Shown here one piece after another: positions 45,280 to 55,471 of a DNA stretch of 64,000 nucleotides. A model generated the notes under the pieces. That model searched no databases. It was given only the letters and a program-made list of their open reading frames with translations, and had not been told where the DNA came from. A program made the position numbers and the translations under genes. This DNA is from Streptomyces sp. TRM70350 (GTDB lineage Bacteria; Actinomycetota; Actinomycetes; Streptomycetales; Streptomycetaceae), in the NCBI RefSeq assembly GCF_019219825.1, contig NZ_JAHUXH010000008.1, forward strand, positions 124,001-188,000, given 5' to 3'. Numbering within the stretch: the first letter of the stretch is position 1; every line of letters starts with the position of its first letter.

Positions 45280-46116
45280 ATGGGTATCCGCAAGTACAAG
45301 CCGACGACTCCTGGCCGTCGTGGCGCCAGCGTCGCCGACTTCGTCGAGGTCACGCGGTCCACGCCGGAGAAGTCGCTGGTCCGTCCCCTGCACAGCAAGG
45401 GCGGCCGTAACAATTCCGGTCGTGTGACCGTTCGCCACCAGGGTGGCGGACACAAGCGCGCCTACCGCGTGATCGACTTCCGTCGTCACGACAAGGACGG
45501 CGTGCCGGCGAAGGTCGCGCACATCGAGTACGACCCCAACCGCACCGCGCGTATCGCGCTGCTGCACTACGCCGACGGCGAGAAGCGCTACATCCTCGCG
45601 CCGCGCGGCCTGCAGCAGGGCGACCGCATCGAGAACGGTCCCGGGGCCGACATCAAGCCGGGCAACAACCTGGCCCTCCGCAACATCCCGGTCGGTACCA
45701 CGATCCACGCGATCGAGCTCCGTCCCGGTGGCGGTGCCAAGTTCGCCCGCTCCGCCGGTGCCTCCGTGCAGCTGCTCGCGAAGGAGGGCTCCATGGCCCA
45801 CCTGCGCATGCCGTCCGGAGAGATCCGCCTGGTCGACGTGCGCTGCCGCGCCACCGTCGGCGAGGTCGGCAACGCCGAGCAGTCGAACATCAACTGGGGT
45901 AAGGCCGGCCGCAAGCGCTGGCTGGGCGTTCGCCCGACCGTGCGTGGTGTGGTCATGAACCCGGTCGACCACCCGCACGGTGGTGGTGAGGGCCGTACCT
46001 CCGGTGGCCGCCACCCGGTTTCCCCGTGGGGCAAGAAGGAAGGCCGTACTCGTTCGCCCAAGAAGGCGTCGAACAAGTACATCGTCCGCCGCCGCAAGAC
46101 GAACAAGAAGCGCTAA
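45280..46116 (+). CDS. rplB: 50S ribosomal protein L2
   Basis: 278 residues, normal length. uL2 is needed for subunit association and peptidyl-transferase activity. Signature regions include [39 protein letters not shown] and the C-terminal [20 protein letters not shown] with its conserved His. It lies 41 nt after rplW and 12 nt before rpsS. Confidence 0.99.
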   Translation: MGIRKYKPTTPGRRGASVADFVEVTRSTPEKSLVRPLHSKGGRNNSGRVTVRHQGGGHKRAYRVIDFRRHDKDGVPAKVAHIEYDPNRTARIALLHYADGEKRYILAPRGLQQGDRIENGPGADIKPGNNLALRNIPVGTTIHAIELRPGGGAKFARSAGASVQLLAKEGSMAHLRMPSGEIRLVDVRCRATVGEVGNAEQSNINWGKAGRKRWLGVRPTVRGVVMNPVDHPHGGGEGRTSGGRHPVSPWGKKEGRTRSPKKASNKYIVRRRKTNKKR

Positions 46117-46128
46117 GGACGGGTTGAG

Positions 46129-46410
46129 ATGCCTCGTAGCTTGAAGAAGGGGCCCTTCGTCGACGACCACCTGATGAAGAAGGTGGACGCCCAGAACGAA
46201 GCCGGCACCAAGAACGTCATCAAGACCTGGTCCCGTCGCTCGATGATCGTGCCGGCCATGCTCGGCCACACGCTCGCGGTGCACAACGGCAAGACCCACA
46301 TCCCGGTGTTCGTCACCGAGTCGATGGTCGGCCACAAGCTCGGCGAGTTCTCGCCGACGCGCACCTTCCGGGGCCACGTCAAGGAAGACCGGAAGTCGAA
46401 GCGCCGCTAG
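46129..46410 (+). CDS. rpsS: 30S ribosomal protein S19
   Basis: 93 residues. uS19 reads [20 protein letters not shown] and later [20 protein letters not shown]. It lies in the 30S head and pairs with S13 at the subunit bridge. The gap of 41 nt to rplV is ordinary. Confidence 0.99.
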   Translation: MPRSLKKGPFVDDHLMKKVDAQNEAGTKNVIKTWSRRSMIVPAMLGHTLAVHNGKTHIPVFVTESMVGHKLGEFSPTRTFRGHVKEDRKSKRR

Positions 46411-46451
46411 GCGCGGATCGCAACAGACAGTAAGTAACTGAAGGGACAACC

Positions 46452-46798
46452 ATGGAAGCCAGGGCCCAGGCGCGGTACATCCGCGTCACGCCCATGAAGG
46501 CCCGCCGCGTGGTGGACCTCATCCGTGGCATGGACGCCACGGAGGCCCAGGCGGTCCTGCGATTCGCTCCGCAGGCTGCCTCGGTTCCGGTGGGCAAGGT
46601 GCTCGACAGCGCCATCGCCAACGCCGCGCACAACTACGACCACACCGATGTCGACAGCCTCTTCATCTCCGAGGCCTACGTCGACGAGGGCCCGACCCTG
46701 AAGCGGTTCCGTCCGCGCGCCCAGGGCCGTGCCTACCGGATCCGCAAGCGGACCAGCCACATCACCGTGGTCGTCAGCAGCAAGGAAGGAACCCGGTA

Positions 46799-46799
<1 letters not shown>
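46452..46799 (+). CDS. rplV: 50S ribosomal protein L22
   Basis: 115 residues. uL22 contacts all 23S domains and lines the exit tunnel. It begins [20 protein letters not shown], with the tunnel hairpin region [20 protein letters not shown]. The stop overlaps the rpsC start (TAATG). Confidence 0.99.
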
Positions 46800-47632
<833 letters not shown>

Positions 47633-47635
47633 CCC

Positions 47636-48055
47636 ATGCTGATCCCCCGTAGGGTCAAGCACCGCAAGCAGCACCACCCGAAGCGCAGCGGTATGTCCAA
47701 GGGTGGGACGCAGGTTGCGTTCGGCGAGTACGGCATCCAGGCGCTGACCCCGGCGTACGTGACGAACCGCCAGATCGAGGCGGCTCGTATCGCCATGACC
47801 CGTCACATCAAGCGTGGCGGCAAGGTCTGGATCAACATCTACCCCGACCGCCCGCTCACCAAGAAGCCGGCCGAGACCCGCATGGGTTCCGGTAAGGGTT
47901 CGCCGGAGTGGTGGGTCGCCAACGTCAAGCCCGGACGCGTGATGTTCGAGCTGTCGTACCCCAACGAGAAGATCGCCCGTGAGGCGCTGACGCGTGCGGC
48001 CCACAAGCTGCCGATGAAGTGCCGGATCGTCAAGCGCGAGGCAGGTGAAGCGTGA
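47636..48055 (+). CDS. rplP: 50S ribosomal protein L16
   Basis: 139 residues. uL16 begins [19 protein letters not shown] and contains [20 protein letters not shown] with the conserved Arg/Gly loop near the peptidyl-transferase centre. Its stop overlaps the rpmC start (TGATG). Confidence 0.99.
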   Translation: MLIPRRVKHRKQHHPKRSGMSKGGTQVAFGEYGIQALTPAYVTNRQIEAARIAMTRHIKRGGKVWINIYPDRPLTKKPAETRMGSGKGSPEWWVANVKPGRVMFELSYPNEKIAREALTRAAHKLPMKCRIVKREAGEA

Positions 48056-48279
48056 TGTCGGCCGGTACCAAGGCGTCCGAGCTGCGCGAGCTGGGCAACG
48101 AGGAGCTTCTGGCGAAGCTTCGCGAGGCCAAGGAAGAGCTGTTCAACCTCCGCTTCCAGGCGGCGACGGGCCAGCTCGAGAACCACGGCCGTCTGAAGGC
48201 GGTCCGCAAGGACATCGCCCGGATCTACACCCTCATGCGTGAGCGTGAGCTCGGCATTGAGACGGTGGAGAACGCCTGA
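48055..48279 (+). CDS. rpmC: 50S ribosomal protein L29
   Basis: 74 residues from the ATG overlapping the rplP stop; a GTG one codon earlier is less likely. It is a two-helix uL29 with [20 protein letters not shown] and [20 protein letters not shown]. It lies next to L23 at the tunnel exit. The stop overlaps rpsQ (TGATG). Confidence 0.99.
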   Translation: MSAGTKASELRELGNEELLAKLREAKEELFNLRFQAATGQLENHGRLKAVRKDIARIYTLMRERELGIETVENA

Positions 48280-48566
48280 TGAGCGAGAACAACGTGACTG
48301 ACCAGAACACTGAGGCGCGCGGCTTCCGCAAGACCCGTGAGGGCTACGTCGTCAGCGACAAGATGGACAAGACCGTCGTCGTCGCCGTCGAGGACCGCGT
48401 CAAGCACGCCCTGTACGGCAAGGTCATCCGCCGTACGAACAAGCTCAAGGCGCACGACGAGCAGAACGCCGCGGGTGTCGGCGACCGCGTCCTCCTGATG
48501 GAGACCCGGCCGCTGTCCGCGACCAAGCGCTGGCGCGTCGTCGAGATCCTCGAGAAGGCCAAGTAA
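48279..48566 (+). CDS. rpsQ: 30S ribosomal protein S17
   Basis: 95 residues. uS17 with [20 protein letters not shown] and [20 protein letters not shown]; the first ~15 residues are an acidic/Asn-rich extension. It ends the S10 segment: 257 nt of structured non-coding sequence separate it from rplN. Confidence 0.99.
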   Translation: MSENNVTDQNTEARGFRKTREGYVVSDKMDKTVVVAVEDRVKHALYGKVIRRTNKLKAHDEQNAAGVGDRVLLMETRPLSATKRWRVVEILEKAK

Positions 48567-48652
48567 TCCCTGCGGGGCTTCCCGCAGGACAGAACCGCCG
48601 CCTCGGCTGGGGTCCGTGAAACGACGTGCGGACCCCAGACGGGAAACCGGCT
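48564..48652 (+). promoter_or_regulatory. Two-hairpin element before rplN, copy 1
   Basis: Starting at the rpsQ stop: TAATC, the perfect hairpin CCTGCGGG-GCTT-CCCGCAGG (48569-48588), then ACAGAACCGCC, a second perfect hairpin (TGGGGTCCG, 48608-48616, with CGGACCCCA, 48629-48637), and GGGAAACCGGC. Copy 2 lies 152 nt downstream with the same layout. The first hairpin could terminate S10 transcripts. Confidence 0.65.
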
Positions 48653-48715
48653 GAGCTGCGTACATCACCAGCGCGAGAAGCGCGAGTGTTTTACGGAGCC
48701 CGCTGGGCGGCCCCG

Positions 48716-48804
48716 TAATTCCTGCGGGATTCGCTCGCAGGACAGTTCCGCCAGGCTCGGGGCGGAGTCACCTGTGTAAGTGTGACTGCGCCCCGGGAAC
48801 CGGC
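48716..48804 (+). promoter_or_regulatory. Two-hairpin element before rplN, copy 2
   Basis: TAATT, hairpin arms CCTGCG/CGCAGG (48721-48741), ACAGTTCCGCC, a long stem (GGGGCGGAGTCAC, 48759-48771, with GTGACTGCGCCCC, 48782-48794, one mismatch), then GGGAACCGGC. The order matches copy 1, while the second stem has changed sequence but kept pairing. It ends 19 nt before the rplN start. Confidence 0.65.
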
Positions 48805-48823
48805 AGACAACCAGGAGATAGAC

Positions 48824-49192
48824 GTGATCCAGCAGGAGTCGCGACTGCGTGTCGCCGACAACACTGGTGCGAAGGAGATCCTTTGCATCCGTGTGCTCGG
48901 TGGCTCCGGTCGCCGCTACGCGGGTATCGGTGACGTCATCGTCGCCACCGTCAAGGACGCGATCCCCGGTGGCAACGTGAAGAAGGGTGACGTCGTCAAG
49001 GCGGTCATCGTTCGCACCGTCAAGGAGCGCCGCCGTCCGGACGGCTCGTACATCCGCTTCGACGAGAACGCCGCCGTCATTCTGAAGAACGACGGCGACC
49101 CTCGCGGCACCCGTATCTTCGGCCCCGTCGGCCGTGAGCTGCGCGAGAAGAAGTTCATGAAGATCATCTCCCTCGCGCCGGAGGTGCTGTGA
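48824..49192 (+). CDS. rplN: 50S ribosomal protein L14
   Basis: 122 residues, GTG start preceded by CAGGAGATAG. It begins with [20 protein letters not shown] and contains [20 protein letters not shown]. uL14 binds at the 50S interface near the sarcin-ricin loop and is the contact for RsfS. First gene of the spc segment; rplX follows after 2 nt. Confidence 0.99.
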   Translation: MIQQESRLRVADNTGAKEILCIRVLGGSGRRYAGIGDVIVATVKDAIPGGNVKKGDVVKAVIVRTVKERRRPDGSYIRFDENAAVILKNDGDPRGTRIFGPVGRELREKKFMKIISLAPEVL

Positions 49193-49194
49193 GC

Positions 49195-49518
49195 ATGAAG
49201 ATCAAGAAGGGCGACCTGGTCCAGGTCATCACCGGCAAGGACAAGGGCAAGCAGGGCAAGGTCATTGCCGCTTACCCGCGCGAGGAGCGCGTCCTGGTCG
49301 AGGGTGTCAACCGGGTCAAGAAGCACACCAAGGCCGGTCCCACGGCTCGCGGCTCGCAGGCCGGTGGCATCGTCACGACCGAGGCGCCGATCCACGTCTC
49401 CAACGTCCAGCTGATCGTGGAGAAGGACGGCAAGAAGGTCGTGACCCGCGTCGGCTACCGCTTCGACGAAGAGGGCAACAAGATCCGCGTTGCCAAGCGG
49501 ACGGGTGAGGACATCTGA
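49195..49518 (+). CDS. rplX: 50S ribosomal protein L24
   Basis: 107 residues from ATG 49195. KOW motif at the N-terminus: [20 protein letters not shown], then [16 protein letters not shown]. uL24 initiates 50S assembly. The stop overlaps the rplE start by one base (TGATG). Confidence 0.99.
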   Translation: MKIKKGDLVQVITGKDKGKQGKVIAAYPREERVLVEGVNRVKKHTKAGPTARGSQAGGIVTTEAPIHVSNVQLIVEKDGKKVVTRVGYRFDEEGNKIRVAKRTGEDI

Positions 49519-50075
49519 TGACGACCACCACCACTCCGCGCCTGAAGACGAAGTACCGCGAGGAGATCGTCGGCAAGCTGCGTGACGAGTTCAAGTACGA
49601 GAACGTCATGCAGGTTCCGGGCCTCGTCAAGATCGTGGTCAACATGGGTGTGGGCGACGCCGCCCGCGACTCCAAGCTGATCGAGGGCGCCATCCGCGAC
49701 CTCACCACGATCACCGGTCAGAAGCCGGCCGTCACCAAGGCCCGCAAGTCCATCGCGCAGTTCAAGCTGCGTGAGGGCCAGCCGATCGGTGCCCACGTCA
49801 CGCTCCGTGGCGACCGCATGTGGGAGTTTTTGGACCGCACCCTGTCGCTCGCGCTGCCGCGCATCCGCGACTTCCGCGGCCTGTCCCCCAAGCAGTTCGA
49901 CGGCCGTGGCAACTACACCTTCGGTCTCACGGAGCAGGTCATGTTCCACGAGATCGACCAGGACAAGATCGACCGCGTCCGGGGTATGGACATCACCGTG
50001 GTCACCACGGCGACCAACGACGCTGAGGGCCGCGCGCTCCTTCGTCACCTCGGCTTCCCCTTCAAGGAGGCGTGA
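49518..50075 (+). CDS. rplE: 50S ribosomal protein L5
   Basis: 185 residues. uL5 with [40 protein letters not shown] and [20 protein letters not shown]. It binds 5S rRNA and contacts P-site tRNA. It is followed after 5 nt by the zinc form of S14. Confidence 0.99.
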   Translation: MTTTTTPRLKTKYREEIVGKLRDEFKYENVMQVPGLVKIVVNMGVGDAARDSKLIEGAIRDLTTITGQKPAVTKARKSIAQFKLREGQPIGAHVTLRGDRMWEFLDRTLSLALPRIRDFRGLSPKQFDGRGNYTFGLTEQVMFHEIDQDKIDRVRGMDITVVTTATNDAEGRALLRHLGFPFKEA

Positions 50076-50080
50076 GCGAG

Positions 50081-50266
50081 ATGGCGAAGAAGGCTCTGAT
50101 TGCCAAGGCTGCTCGCAAGCCCAAGTTCGGTGTGCGCGCGTACACCCGCTGCCAGCGCTGCGGCCGTCCGCACTCCGTGTACCGCAAGTTCGGCCTGTGC
50201 CGCGTGTGCCTTCGTGAGATGGCTCACCGTGGCGAGCTGCCGGGCGTGACCAAGAGCTCCTGGTAA
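50081..50266 (+). CDS. rpsZ: 30S ribosomal protein S14, zinc-binding (type Z)
   Basis: 61 residues, the short type-Z form of uS14. It has the full zinc site, two CxxC pairs in [20 protein letters not shown], followed by [20 protein letters not shown]. In Streptomyces a longer zinc-independent S14 is usually encoded elsewhere under Zur control (general knowledge). The next gene, rpsH, is 214 nt away behind a strong hairpin. Confidence 0.98.
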   Translation: MAKKALIAKAARKPKFGVRAYTRCQRCGRPHSVYRKFGLCRVCLREMAHRGELPGVTKSSW

Positions 50267-50308
50267 TCCCGGTAATCAGGGATTCCCAAGGCTCTCGGTA
50301 AGCATCTA

Positions 50309-50371
50309 GGGGCGGTCAGACGCCCAGCTCACATACCTTAGGCTTGTGGGGTTGGGCGTCTGTCGCCGCCC
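50309..50371 (+). promoter_or_regulatory. Strong hairpin leader upstream of rpsH
   Basis: CAGACGCCCA (50317-50326) pairs perfectly with TGGGCGTCTG (50353-50362), extended outward by GGGCGG/CCGCCC across a small bulge and inward by a CACA/TGTG pair. It lies 110 nt before rpsH in a 214-nt gap inside an otherwise compact operon, which suggests an attenuator or ribosomal-protein binding site. Confidence 0.6.
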
Positions 50372-50480
50372 GTACGACTTACTACGCCGTAGGTCCACCG
50401 CGCCGCACCCGTCCCGTCTCGGATCGGGGAGAGGGATGGCGCACCAGGAAACCCCGGCGAGAGAGGCCGAAGGCCAATTC

Positions 50481-50879
50481 ATGACCATGACTGATCCGAT
50501 CGCAGACATGCTTACGCGTCTGCGGAACGCGAACTCGGCGTACCACGACACCGTGGCGATGCCGCACTCGAAGATCAAGTCGCACATCGCGGAGATCCTC
50601 CAGCAGGAGGGCTTCATCACGGGCTGGCGCGTCGAGGACGCCGAGGTCGGCAAGAACCTCGTCCTGGAGCTGAAGTTCGGCCCCAACCGTGAGCGCTCCA
50701 TCGCGGGCATCAAGCGGATCTCCAAGCCCGGTCTCCGGGTGTACGCGAAGTCCACCAACCTGCCGAAGGTGCTCGGCGGCCTCGGCGTGGCGATCATCTC
50801 CACGTCCCACGGGCTCCTCACCGACAAGCAGGCCGGCAAGAAGGGCGTAGGCGGAGAAGTTCTCGCCTACGTCTGGTAA
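50481..50879 (+). CDS. rpsH: 30S ribosomal protein S8
   Basis: 132 residues from ATG 50481 ([20 protein letters not shown]). The C-terminal RNA-binding loop [20 protein letters not shown] is intact. uS8 organises the 16S central domain and is the spc-operon autorepressor in enterobacteria. It lies behind a 214-nt structured leader and 24 nt before rplF. Confidence 0.99.
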   Translation: MTMTDPIADMLTRLRNANSAYHDTVAMPHSKIKSHIAEILQQEGFITGWRVEDAEVGKNLVLELKFGPNRERSIAGIKRISKPGLRVYAKSTNLPKVLGGLGVAIISTSHGLLTDKQAGKKGVGGEVLAYVW

Positions 50880-50903
50880 CGGAAGGGAACGGAGGAAACA
50901 GCT

Positions 50904-51443
50904 ATGTCGCGCATCGGCAAGCTCCCCATCGCGGTTCCCGCCGGCGTGGACGTCACCATCGACGGCCGTACGGTCAAGGTCAAGGGCCCCAAGGGCGAGC
51001 TGACCCACACCGTCTCGGCACCGATCGAGGTCGTCAAGGGCGAGGACAGCACCCTGCAGGTGACCCGCCCGAACGACGAGCGTCAGAACAAGGCCCTGCA
51101 CGGCCTGTCCCGCACGCTGGTGGCGAACATGATCACCGGCGTGACCCAGGGTTACGTGAAGAAGCTCGAAATCAGCGGTGTCGGTTACCGCGTGCAGGCC
51201 AAGGGCTCGAACCTGGAGTTCGCGCTCGGCTACAGCCACCCGATCACCGTCGAGGCGCCCGAGGGCATCACCTTCAAGGTGGAGACCCCGACCCGTTTCT
51301 CGGTCGAGGGCATCGACAAGCAGAAGGTCGGCGAGGTCGCGGCCAACATCCGCAAGCTGCGCAAGCCCGACCCGTACAAGGCCAAGGGCGTCAAGTACGA
51401 GGGCGAAGTCATCCGCCGCAAGGTCGGAAAGGCGGGTAAGTAA
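50904..51443 (+). CDS. rplF: 50S ribosomal protein L6
   Basis: 179 residues. uL6 with [20 protein letters not shown] and, near the C-terminus, [20 protein letters not shown]. It supports the factor-binding centre near the sarcin-ricin loop. rplR follows after 3 nt. Confidence 0.99.
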   Translation: MSRIGKLPIAVPAGVDVTIDGRTVKVKGPKGELTHTVSAPIEVVKGEDSTLQVTRPNDERQNKALHGLSRTLVANMITGVTQGYVKKLEISGVGYRVQAKGSNLEFALGYSHPITVEAPEGITFKVETPTRFSVEGIDKQKVGEVAANIRKLRKPDPYKAKGVKYEGEVIRRKVGKAGK

Positions 51444-51446
51444 GCC

Positions 51447-51830
51447 ATGGCATACGGGCAGAAGATCCTGAAGGGCGACGCCTACAAGCGCGCCGCGATC
51501 AAGCGCCGTCACATCCGGATCCGCAAGCGGATCAACGGTACGGCGGAGCGTCCCCGTCTGGTCGTGACCCGCTCCAACCGTCACATCGTGGCGCAGGTGA
51601 TCGACGACCTGAAGGGCCACACCCTGGCGTCGGCGTCCACCCTGGACGCCTCGATCCGCGGTGGCGAGGGCGACAAGTCCGCGCAGGCCAAGCAGGTCGG
51701 TGCCCTGGTCGCCGAGCGCGCCAAGGCCGCCGGTGTCGAGGCCGTCGTGTTCGACCGTGGTGGTAACCAGTACGCGGGGCGCATCGCCGCCCTGGCGGAC
51801 GCCGCCCGCGAGGCCGGACTCAAGTTCTGA
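51447..51830 (+). CDS. rplR: 50S ribosomal protein L18
   Basis: 127 residues. uL18 with [40 protein letters not shown] and the ending [14 protein letters not shown]. It binds 5S rRNA with L5. rpsE follows after 41 nt. Confidence 0.99.
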   Translation: MAYGQKILKGDAYKRAAIKRRHIRIRKRINGTAERPRLVVTRSNRHIVAQVIDDLKGHTLASASTLDASIRGGEGDKSAQAKQVGALVAERAKAAGVEAVVFDRGGNQYAGRIAALADAAREAGLKF

Positions 51831-51871
51831 GTCGGTTCCGTAGCTAGCGGAAACAGAGAGAGGTAATTCCA

Positions 51872-52477
51872 ATGGCTGGACCCCAGCGCCGCGGTGGCGG
51901 TGCCGGTGGCGGCGAGCGGCGGGACCGGAAGGGCCGTGACGGCGGCGCTGCTGCCGCCGAGAAGACCGCGTACGTTGAGCGCGTCGTCGCGATCAACCGC
52001 GTCGCCAAGGTTGTGAAGGGTGGTCGTCGCTTCAGCTTCACCGCGCTGGTCGTGGTGGGCGACGGTGACGGCACCGTGGGTGTCGGATACGGCAAGGCCA
52101 AGGAGGTGCCGGCCGCCATCGCCAAGGGCGTTGAGGAGGCCAAGAAGCACTTCTTCAAGGTCCCCCGGATCCAGGGCACCATCCCGCACCCGATCCAGGG
52201 TGAGAAGGCTGCCGGTGTCGTGCTCCTGAAGCCGGCGTCGCCGGGTACCGGTGTGATCGCCGGTGGTCCGGTGCGTGCCGTGCTGGAGTGCGCCGGTATC
52301 CACGACGTGCTGTCGAAGTCGCTCGGCTCCGACAACGCCATCAACATCGTGCACGCGACCGTGGAGGCCCTGAAGGGCCTGCAGCGTCCCGAGGAGATCG
52401 CGGCCCGCCGCGGTCTGCCGCTGGAGGACGTCGCCCCCGCGGCTCTGCTGCGTGCGCGTGCCGGGGTGGGTGCGTAA
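51872..52477 (+). CDS. rpsE: 30S ribosomal protein S5
   Basis: 201 residues, including a Gly/Arg-rich N-terminal extension of ~35 residues. Core uS5 regions are [40 protein letters not shown] and [20 protein letters not shown]. It is part of the mRNA entry helicase and affects accuracy. rpmD begins 2 nt after its stop. Confidence 0.99.
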   Translation: MAGPQRRGGGAGGGERRDRKGRDGGAAAAEKTAYVERVVAINRVAKVVKGGRRFSFTALVVVGDGDGTVGVGYGKAKEVPAAIAKGVEEAKKHFFKVPRIQGTIPHPIQGEKAAGVVLLKPASPGTGVIAGGPVRAVLECAGIHDVLSKSLGSDNAINIVHATVEALKGLQRPEEIAARRGLPLEDVAPAALLRARAGVGA

Positions 52478-52479
52478 TC

Positions 52480-52662
52480 ATGGCGCAGCTCAAGATCACG
52501 CAGGTCAAGTCCTACATCGGCAGCAAGCAGAACCACCGTGACACTCTGCGGTCGCTTGGTCTCAAGGGGATCAACACCGTGGTCGTCAAGGAGGACCGCC
52601 CCGAGTTCCGCGGCATGGTGCACACCGTCCGCCACCTCGTGACGGTCGAGGAGGTCGACTGA
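52480..52662 (+). CDS. rpmD: 50S ribosomal protein L30
   Basis: 60 residues, normal for uL30. It reads [20 protein letters not shown] followed by [20 protein letters not shown]. It follows rpsE by 2 nt and precedes rplO by 2 nt. Confidence 0.99.
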   Translation: MAQLKITQVKSYIGSKQNHRDTLRSLGLKGINTVVVKEDRPEFRGMVHTVRHLVTVEEVD

Positions 52663-52664
52663 TC

Positions 52665-53120
52665 ATGGCGGAGAACAACCCGCTCAAGATCCACAACCTC
52701 CGTCCCGCCCCGGGCGCCAAGACCGCCAAGACCCGTGTCGGTCGTGGTGAGGCGTCGAAGGGTAAGACGGCCGGTCGTGGTACCAAGGGCACCAAGGCCC
52801 GCTACCAGGTTCCGGAGCGCTTCGAGGGTGGCCAGATGCCGCTGCACATGCGCCTCCCGAAGCTGAAGGGCTTCAAGAACCCGTTCAAGACCGAGTACCA
52901 GGTCGTGAACCTCGACAAGCTGGCCGCGCTCTACCCGGAGGGTGGCGAGGTCACCGTCGAGTCGCTGGTGGCCAAGGGTGCCGTTCGCAAGAACAGCCTC
53001 GTCAAGGTCCTCGGCCAGGGCGAGATCTCCGTGGCGCTGCAGGTGACGGTCGACGCCGTCTCCGGCTCCGCCAAGGAGAAGATCACCGCCGCCGGCGGTA
53101 CCGTCACCGAGCTGGTCTGA
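52665..53120 (+). CDS. rplO: 50S ribosomal protein L15
   Basis: 151 residues. uL15 with the Gly/Arg-rich N-terminal tail ([20 protein letters not shown]) and [20 protein letters not shown]. It is a late assembly protein of the 50S core. A terminator-like hairpin lies 36 nt downstream, before secY. Confidence 0.99.
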   Translation: MAENNPLKIHNLRPAPGAKTAKTRVGRGEASKGKTAGRGTKGTKARYQVPERFEGGQMPLHMRLPKLKGFKNPFKTEYQVVNLDKLAALYPEGGEVTVESLVAKGAVRKNSLVKVLGQGEISVALQVTVDAVSGSAKEKITAAGGTVTELV

Positions 53121-53156
53121 ACACTTCAGGCGTCTCGATGACTTGAGCGATCCCGA

Positions 53157-53188
53157 CCGGGGATGCCCCACAAATGGGGTATCCCCGG
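53157..53188 (+). terminator. Hairpin between rplO and secY
   Basis: CCGGGGATGCCCCA (53157-53170) pairs with TGGGGTATCCCCGG (53175-53188) around CAAA, with one G-T wobble. It would end or attenuate the spc transcript before secY. Confidence 0.75.
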
Positions 53189-53363
53189 TTGGTCGTTCCA
53201 AGGGGGGCAGTCCCGCGGGTAAGGTGGCCTGCACTGCCAACTTTCACAGCTGCCGCACCTCGGGCACTTTGAGCGGCAGTTGACCGTTACCCATGTCGTT
53301 GTTCTATTGGAACCTCAAGACCGTCACCCTTGACGCAGATGCGCGGGGGTCGCAGGAGGCACC

Positions 53364-54677
53364 GTGCTCACCGCGTTCGCCCGGGCGTTCAAGACGCCCG
53401 ACCTGCGCAAGAAGCTGCTCTTCACGCTCGGCATCATCGTGGTGTACCGGATCGGCACGCACATCCCGATTCCGGGCGTCGACTACCAGAACGTCCAGAC
53501 CTGCATCGACGTAGCCAAGGGCAACCAGGGTCTGTTCGGTCTGGTCAACATGTTCAGCGGCGGCGCCCTGCTGCAGATCACGATCTTCGCGCTCGGCATC
53601 ATGCCGTACATCACCGCGAGCATCATCCTGCAACTGCTGACGGTGGTGATCCCCCGCCTCGAAGCCCTCAAGAAGGAGGGCCAGGCCGGTACGGCGAAGA
53701 TCACGCAGTACACCCGCTACCTGACCGTGGCGCTCGCCGTCCTGCAGGGCACCGGCCTGGTCGCCACCGCCCGCAGCGGCGCCCTCTTCTCCGGCTGCCC
53801 GGTCGCCAACCAGATCGTCCCCGACCAGTCGATCTTCGTCACGATCACCATGGTCATCGTGATGACCGCCGGTACGGCCGTCGTGATGTGGCTCGGTGAG
53901 CTCATCACCGACCGCGGCATCGGCAACGGCATGTCGATCCTGATGTTCATCTCGATCGCCGCCACCTTCCCGGCCGCCCTGTGGGCCATCAAGCAGCAGG
54001 GCTCGCTGGCCGACGGCTGGATCGAGTTCGGCACGGTCATCCTCGTCGGCCTGTTCATGGTCGGCCTGGTGGTCTTCGTCGAGCAGGCCCAGCGCCGTAT
54101 CCCGGTGCAGTACGCCAAGCGCATGATCGGCCGCCGGGCCTACGGCGGTACGTCCACATACATCCCGCTCAAGGTGAACCAGGCGGGTGTGATTCCCGTC
54201 ATCTTCGCCTCGTCGCTGCTCTACATCCCGGCGCTGATCGCGCAGTTCTCCAGCGGCAACTCGGGCTGGAAGACCTGGATCGAGGCTCACCTCGTCCAGG
54301 GCGATCACCCGATTTACATCAGTCTGTACTTCTTGCTGATTGTTTTCTTCGCGTTCTTCTACGTGGCGATCTCCTTCAACCCCGAGGAAGTCGCCGACAA
54401 CATGAAGAAGTATGGTGGCTTCATCCCGGGCATCCGGGCTGGCCGACCGACCGCTGAGTACCTGAGCTACGTACTCAACCGGATCACCTGGCCGGGTTCG
54501 CTGTATCTGGGTCTGATCGCTCTCGTTCCGACAATGGCGTTGGTTGGTTTCGGGGCAAACCAGAACTTCCCGTTCGGCGGTACCAGCATCCTGATCATCG
54601 TGGGTGTCGGTCTGGAGACGGTGAAGCAGATTGAGAGCCAGCTCCAGCAGCGCAATTACGAAGGGTTCCTCCGCTGA
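53364..54677 (+). CDS. secY: Protein translocase subunit SecY
   Basis: 437 residues, GTG start preceded by AGGAGGCACC. Ten membrane segments with typical SecY features: IVVYRIGTHIPIPGVDYQNV (TM1), the plug region LVNMFSGGALLQITIFALGI, and the cytoplasmic loop QAQRRIPVQYAKRMIGRRAY used in SecA/ribosome contact. It forms the Sec channel with SecE and SecG and exports the secreted proteins of the window. The stop overlaps the adk start (TGATG). Confidence 0.99.
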   Translation: MLTAFARAFKTPDLRKKLLFTLGIIVVYRIGTHIPIPGVDYQNVQTCIDVAKGNQGLFGLVNMFSGGALLQITIFALGIMPYITASIILQLLTVVIPRLEALKKEGQAGTAKITQYTRYLTVALAVLQGTGLVATARSGALFSGCPVANQIVPDQSIFVTITMVIVMTAGTAVVMWLGELITDRGIGNGMSILMFISIAATFPAALWAIKQQGSLADGWIEFGTVILVGLFMVGLVVFVEQAQRRIPVQYAKRMIGRRAYGGTSTYIPLKVNQAGVIPVIFASSLLYIPALIAQFSSGNSGWKTWIEAHLVQGDHPIYISLYFLLIVFFAFFYVAISFNPEEVADNMKKYGGFIPGIRAGRPTAEYLSYVLNRITWPGSLYLGLIALVPTMALVGFGANQNFPFGGTSILIIVGVGLETVKQIESQLQQRNYEGFLR

Positions 54678-55339
54678 TGCGAATCGTCCTCGTCGGGCCG
54701 CCGGGTGCCGGTAAGGGTACGCAGGCCACGCGCCTTGCCGAGAAGCTGTCGATCCCGCACATCTCCACGGGCGACCTGTTCCGCGCCAACATCAGTCGGC
54801 AGACGGAGCTCGGCAAGCTGGCGAAGTCGTACATGGACGCCGGCAACCTGGTGCCGGACGAGGTCACCATCGCCATGGCGAAGGACCGCATGGAGCAGCC
54901 GGACGCCGAGAACGGCTTCCTGCTGGACGGCTTCCCGCGCAATGTCTCGCAGGCCGAGGCGCTGGACGAACTGCTCCGGTCCGAGGGCATCGAGCTGGAC
55001 GCGGTGCTGGACCTGGAGGCCCCCGAGGACGAGGTCGTCAAGCGGATCGCCGGACGGCGGATCTGCCGCAAGGACTCCGCGCACGTGTTCCACGTGACGT
55101 ACAGCGCGCCGAAGAAGGAGGGCGTCTGCGACGTCTGCGGCGGTGAGCTGTACCAGCGGGACGACGACTCCGAGGAGACGGTGCGCAAGCGGCTGGAGGT
55201 CTACCACACGCAGACCGAGCCGATCATCGACTACTACAAGGCGCAGGGGCTGGTCGTCACCATCTCGGCGATGGGTGCGGTCGACGAGGTCACGGGCCGG
55301 GCGCTGGAGGCGCTCAAGCGCGAGGACGACGCCCAGTAG
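54677..55339 (+). CDS. adk: Adenylate kinase
   Basis: 220 residues. P-loop at ~7-15 (GPPGAGKGTQA), the AMP site STGDLFRANISRQTELG, FLLDGFPRN, and a long LID with ICRKDSAHVFHVTYSAPKKE and CDVCGGELYQRDDD. The LID keeps only some of the metal ligands of Gram-positive enzymes. It interconverts ATP + AMP and 2 ADP. Coupled to secY; a strong hairpin follows the gene. Confidence 0.99.
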   Translation: MRIVLVGPPGAGKGTQATRLAEKLSIPHISTGDLFRANISRQTELGKLAKSYMDAGNLVPDEVTIAMAKDRMEQPDAENGFLLDGFPRNVSQAEALDELLRSEGIELDAVLDLEAPEDEVVKRIAGRRICRKDSAHVFHVTYSAPKKEGVCDVCGGELYQRDDDSEETVRKRLEVYHTQTEPIIDYYKAQGLVVTISAMGAVDEVTGRALEALKREDDAQ

Positions 55340-55356
55340 TCGTTTGTACGTAGTCG

Positions 55357-55391
55357 GCGGCCGCGGTCCCTGGTGAAGGGGCCGCGGCCGC
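55357..55391 (+). terminator. Hairpin between adk and map
   Basis: GCGGCCGCGGTCCC (55357-55370) pairs with GGGGCCGCGGCCGC (55378-55391) with one G-T wobble around a 7-nt loop. Strong terminator-like stem 17 nt after the adk stop. Confidence 0.75.
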
Positions 55392-55471
55392 TGCGTGGGT
55401 GGGCCGGTGTGGCGGCCCCGTATCGTGGAAGCAGTCCGTCCCCTCCCGGTCCAAGAAAGGCCGTCGTCCTC

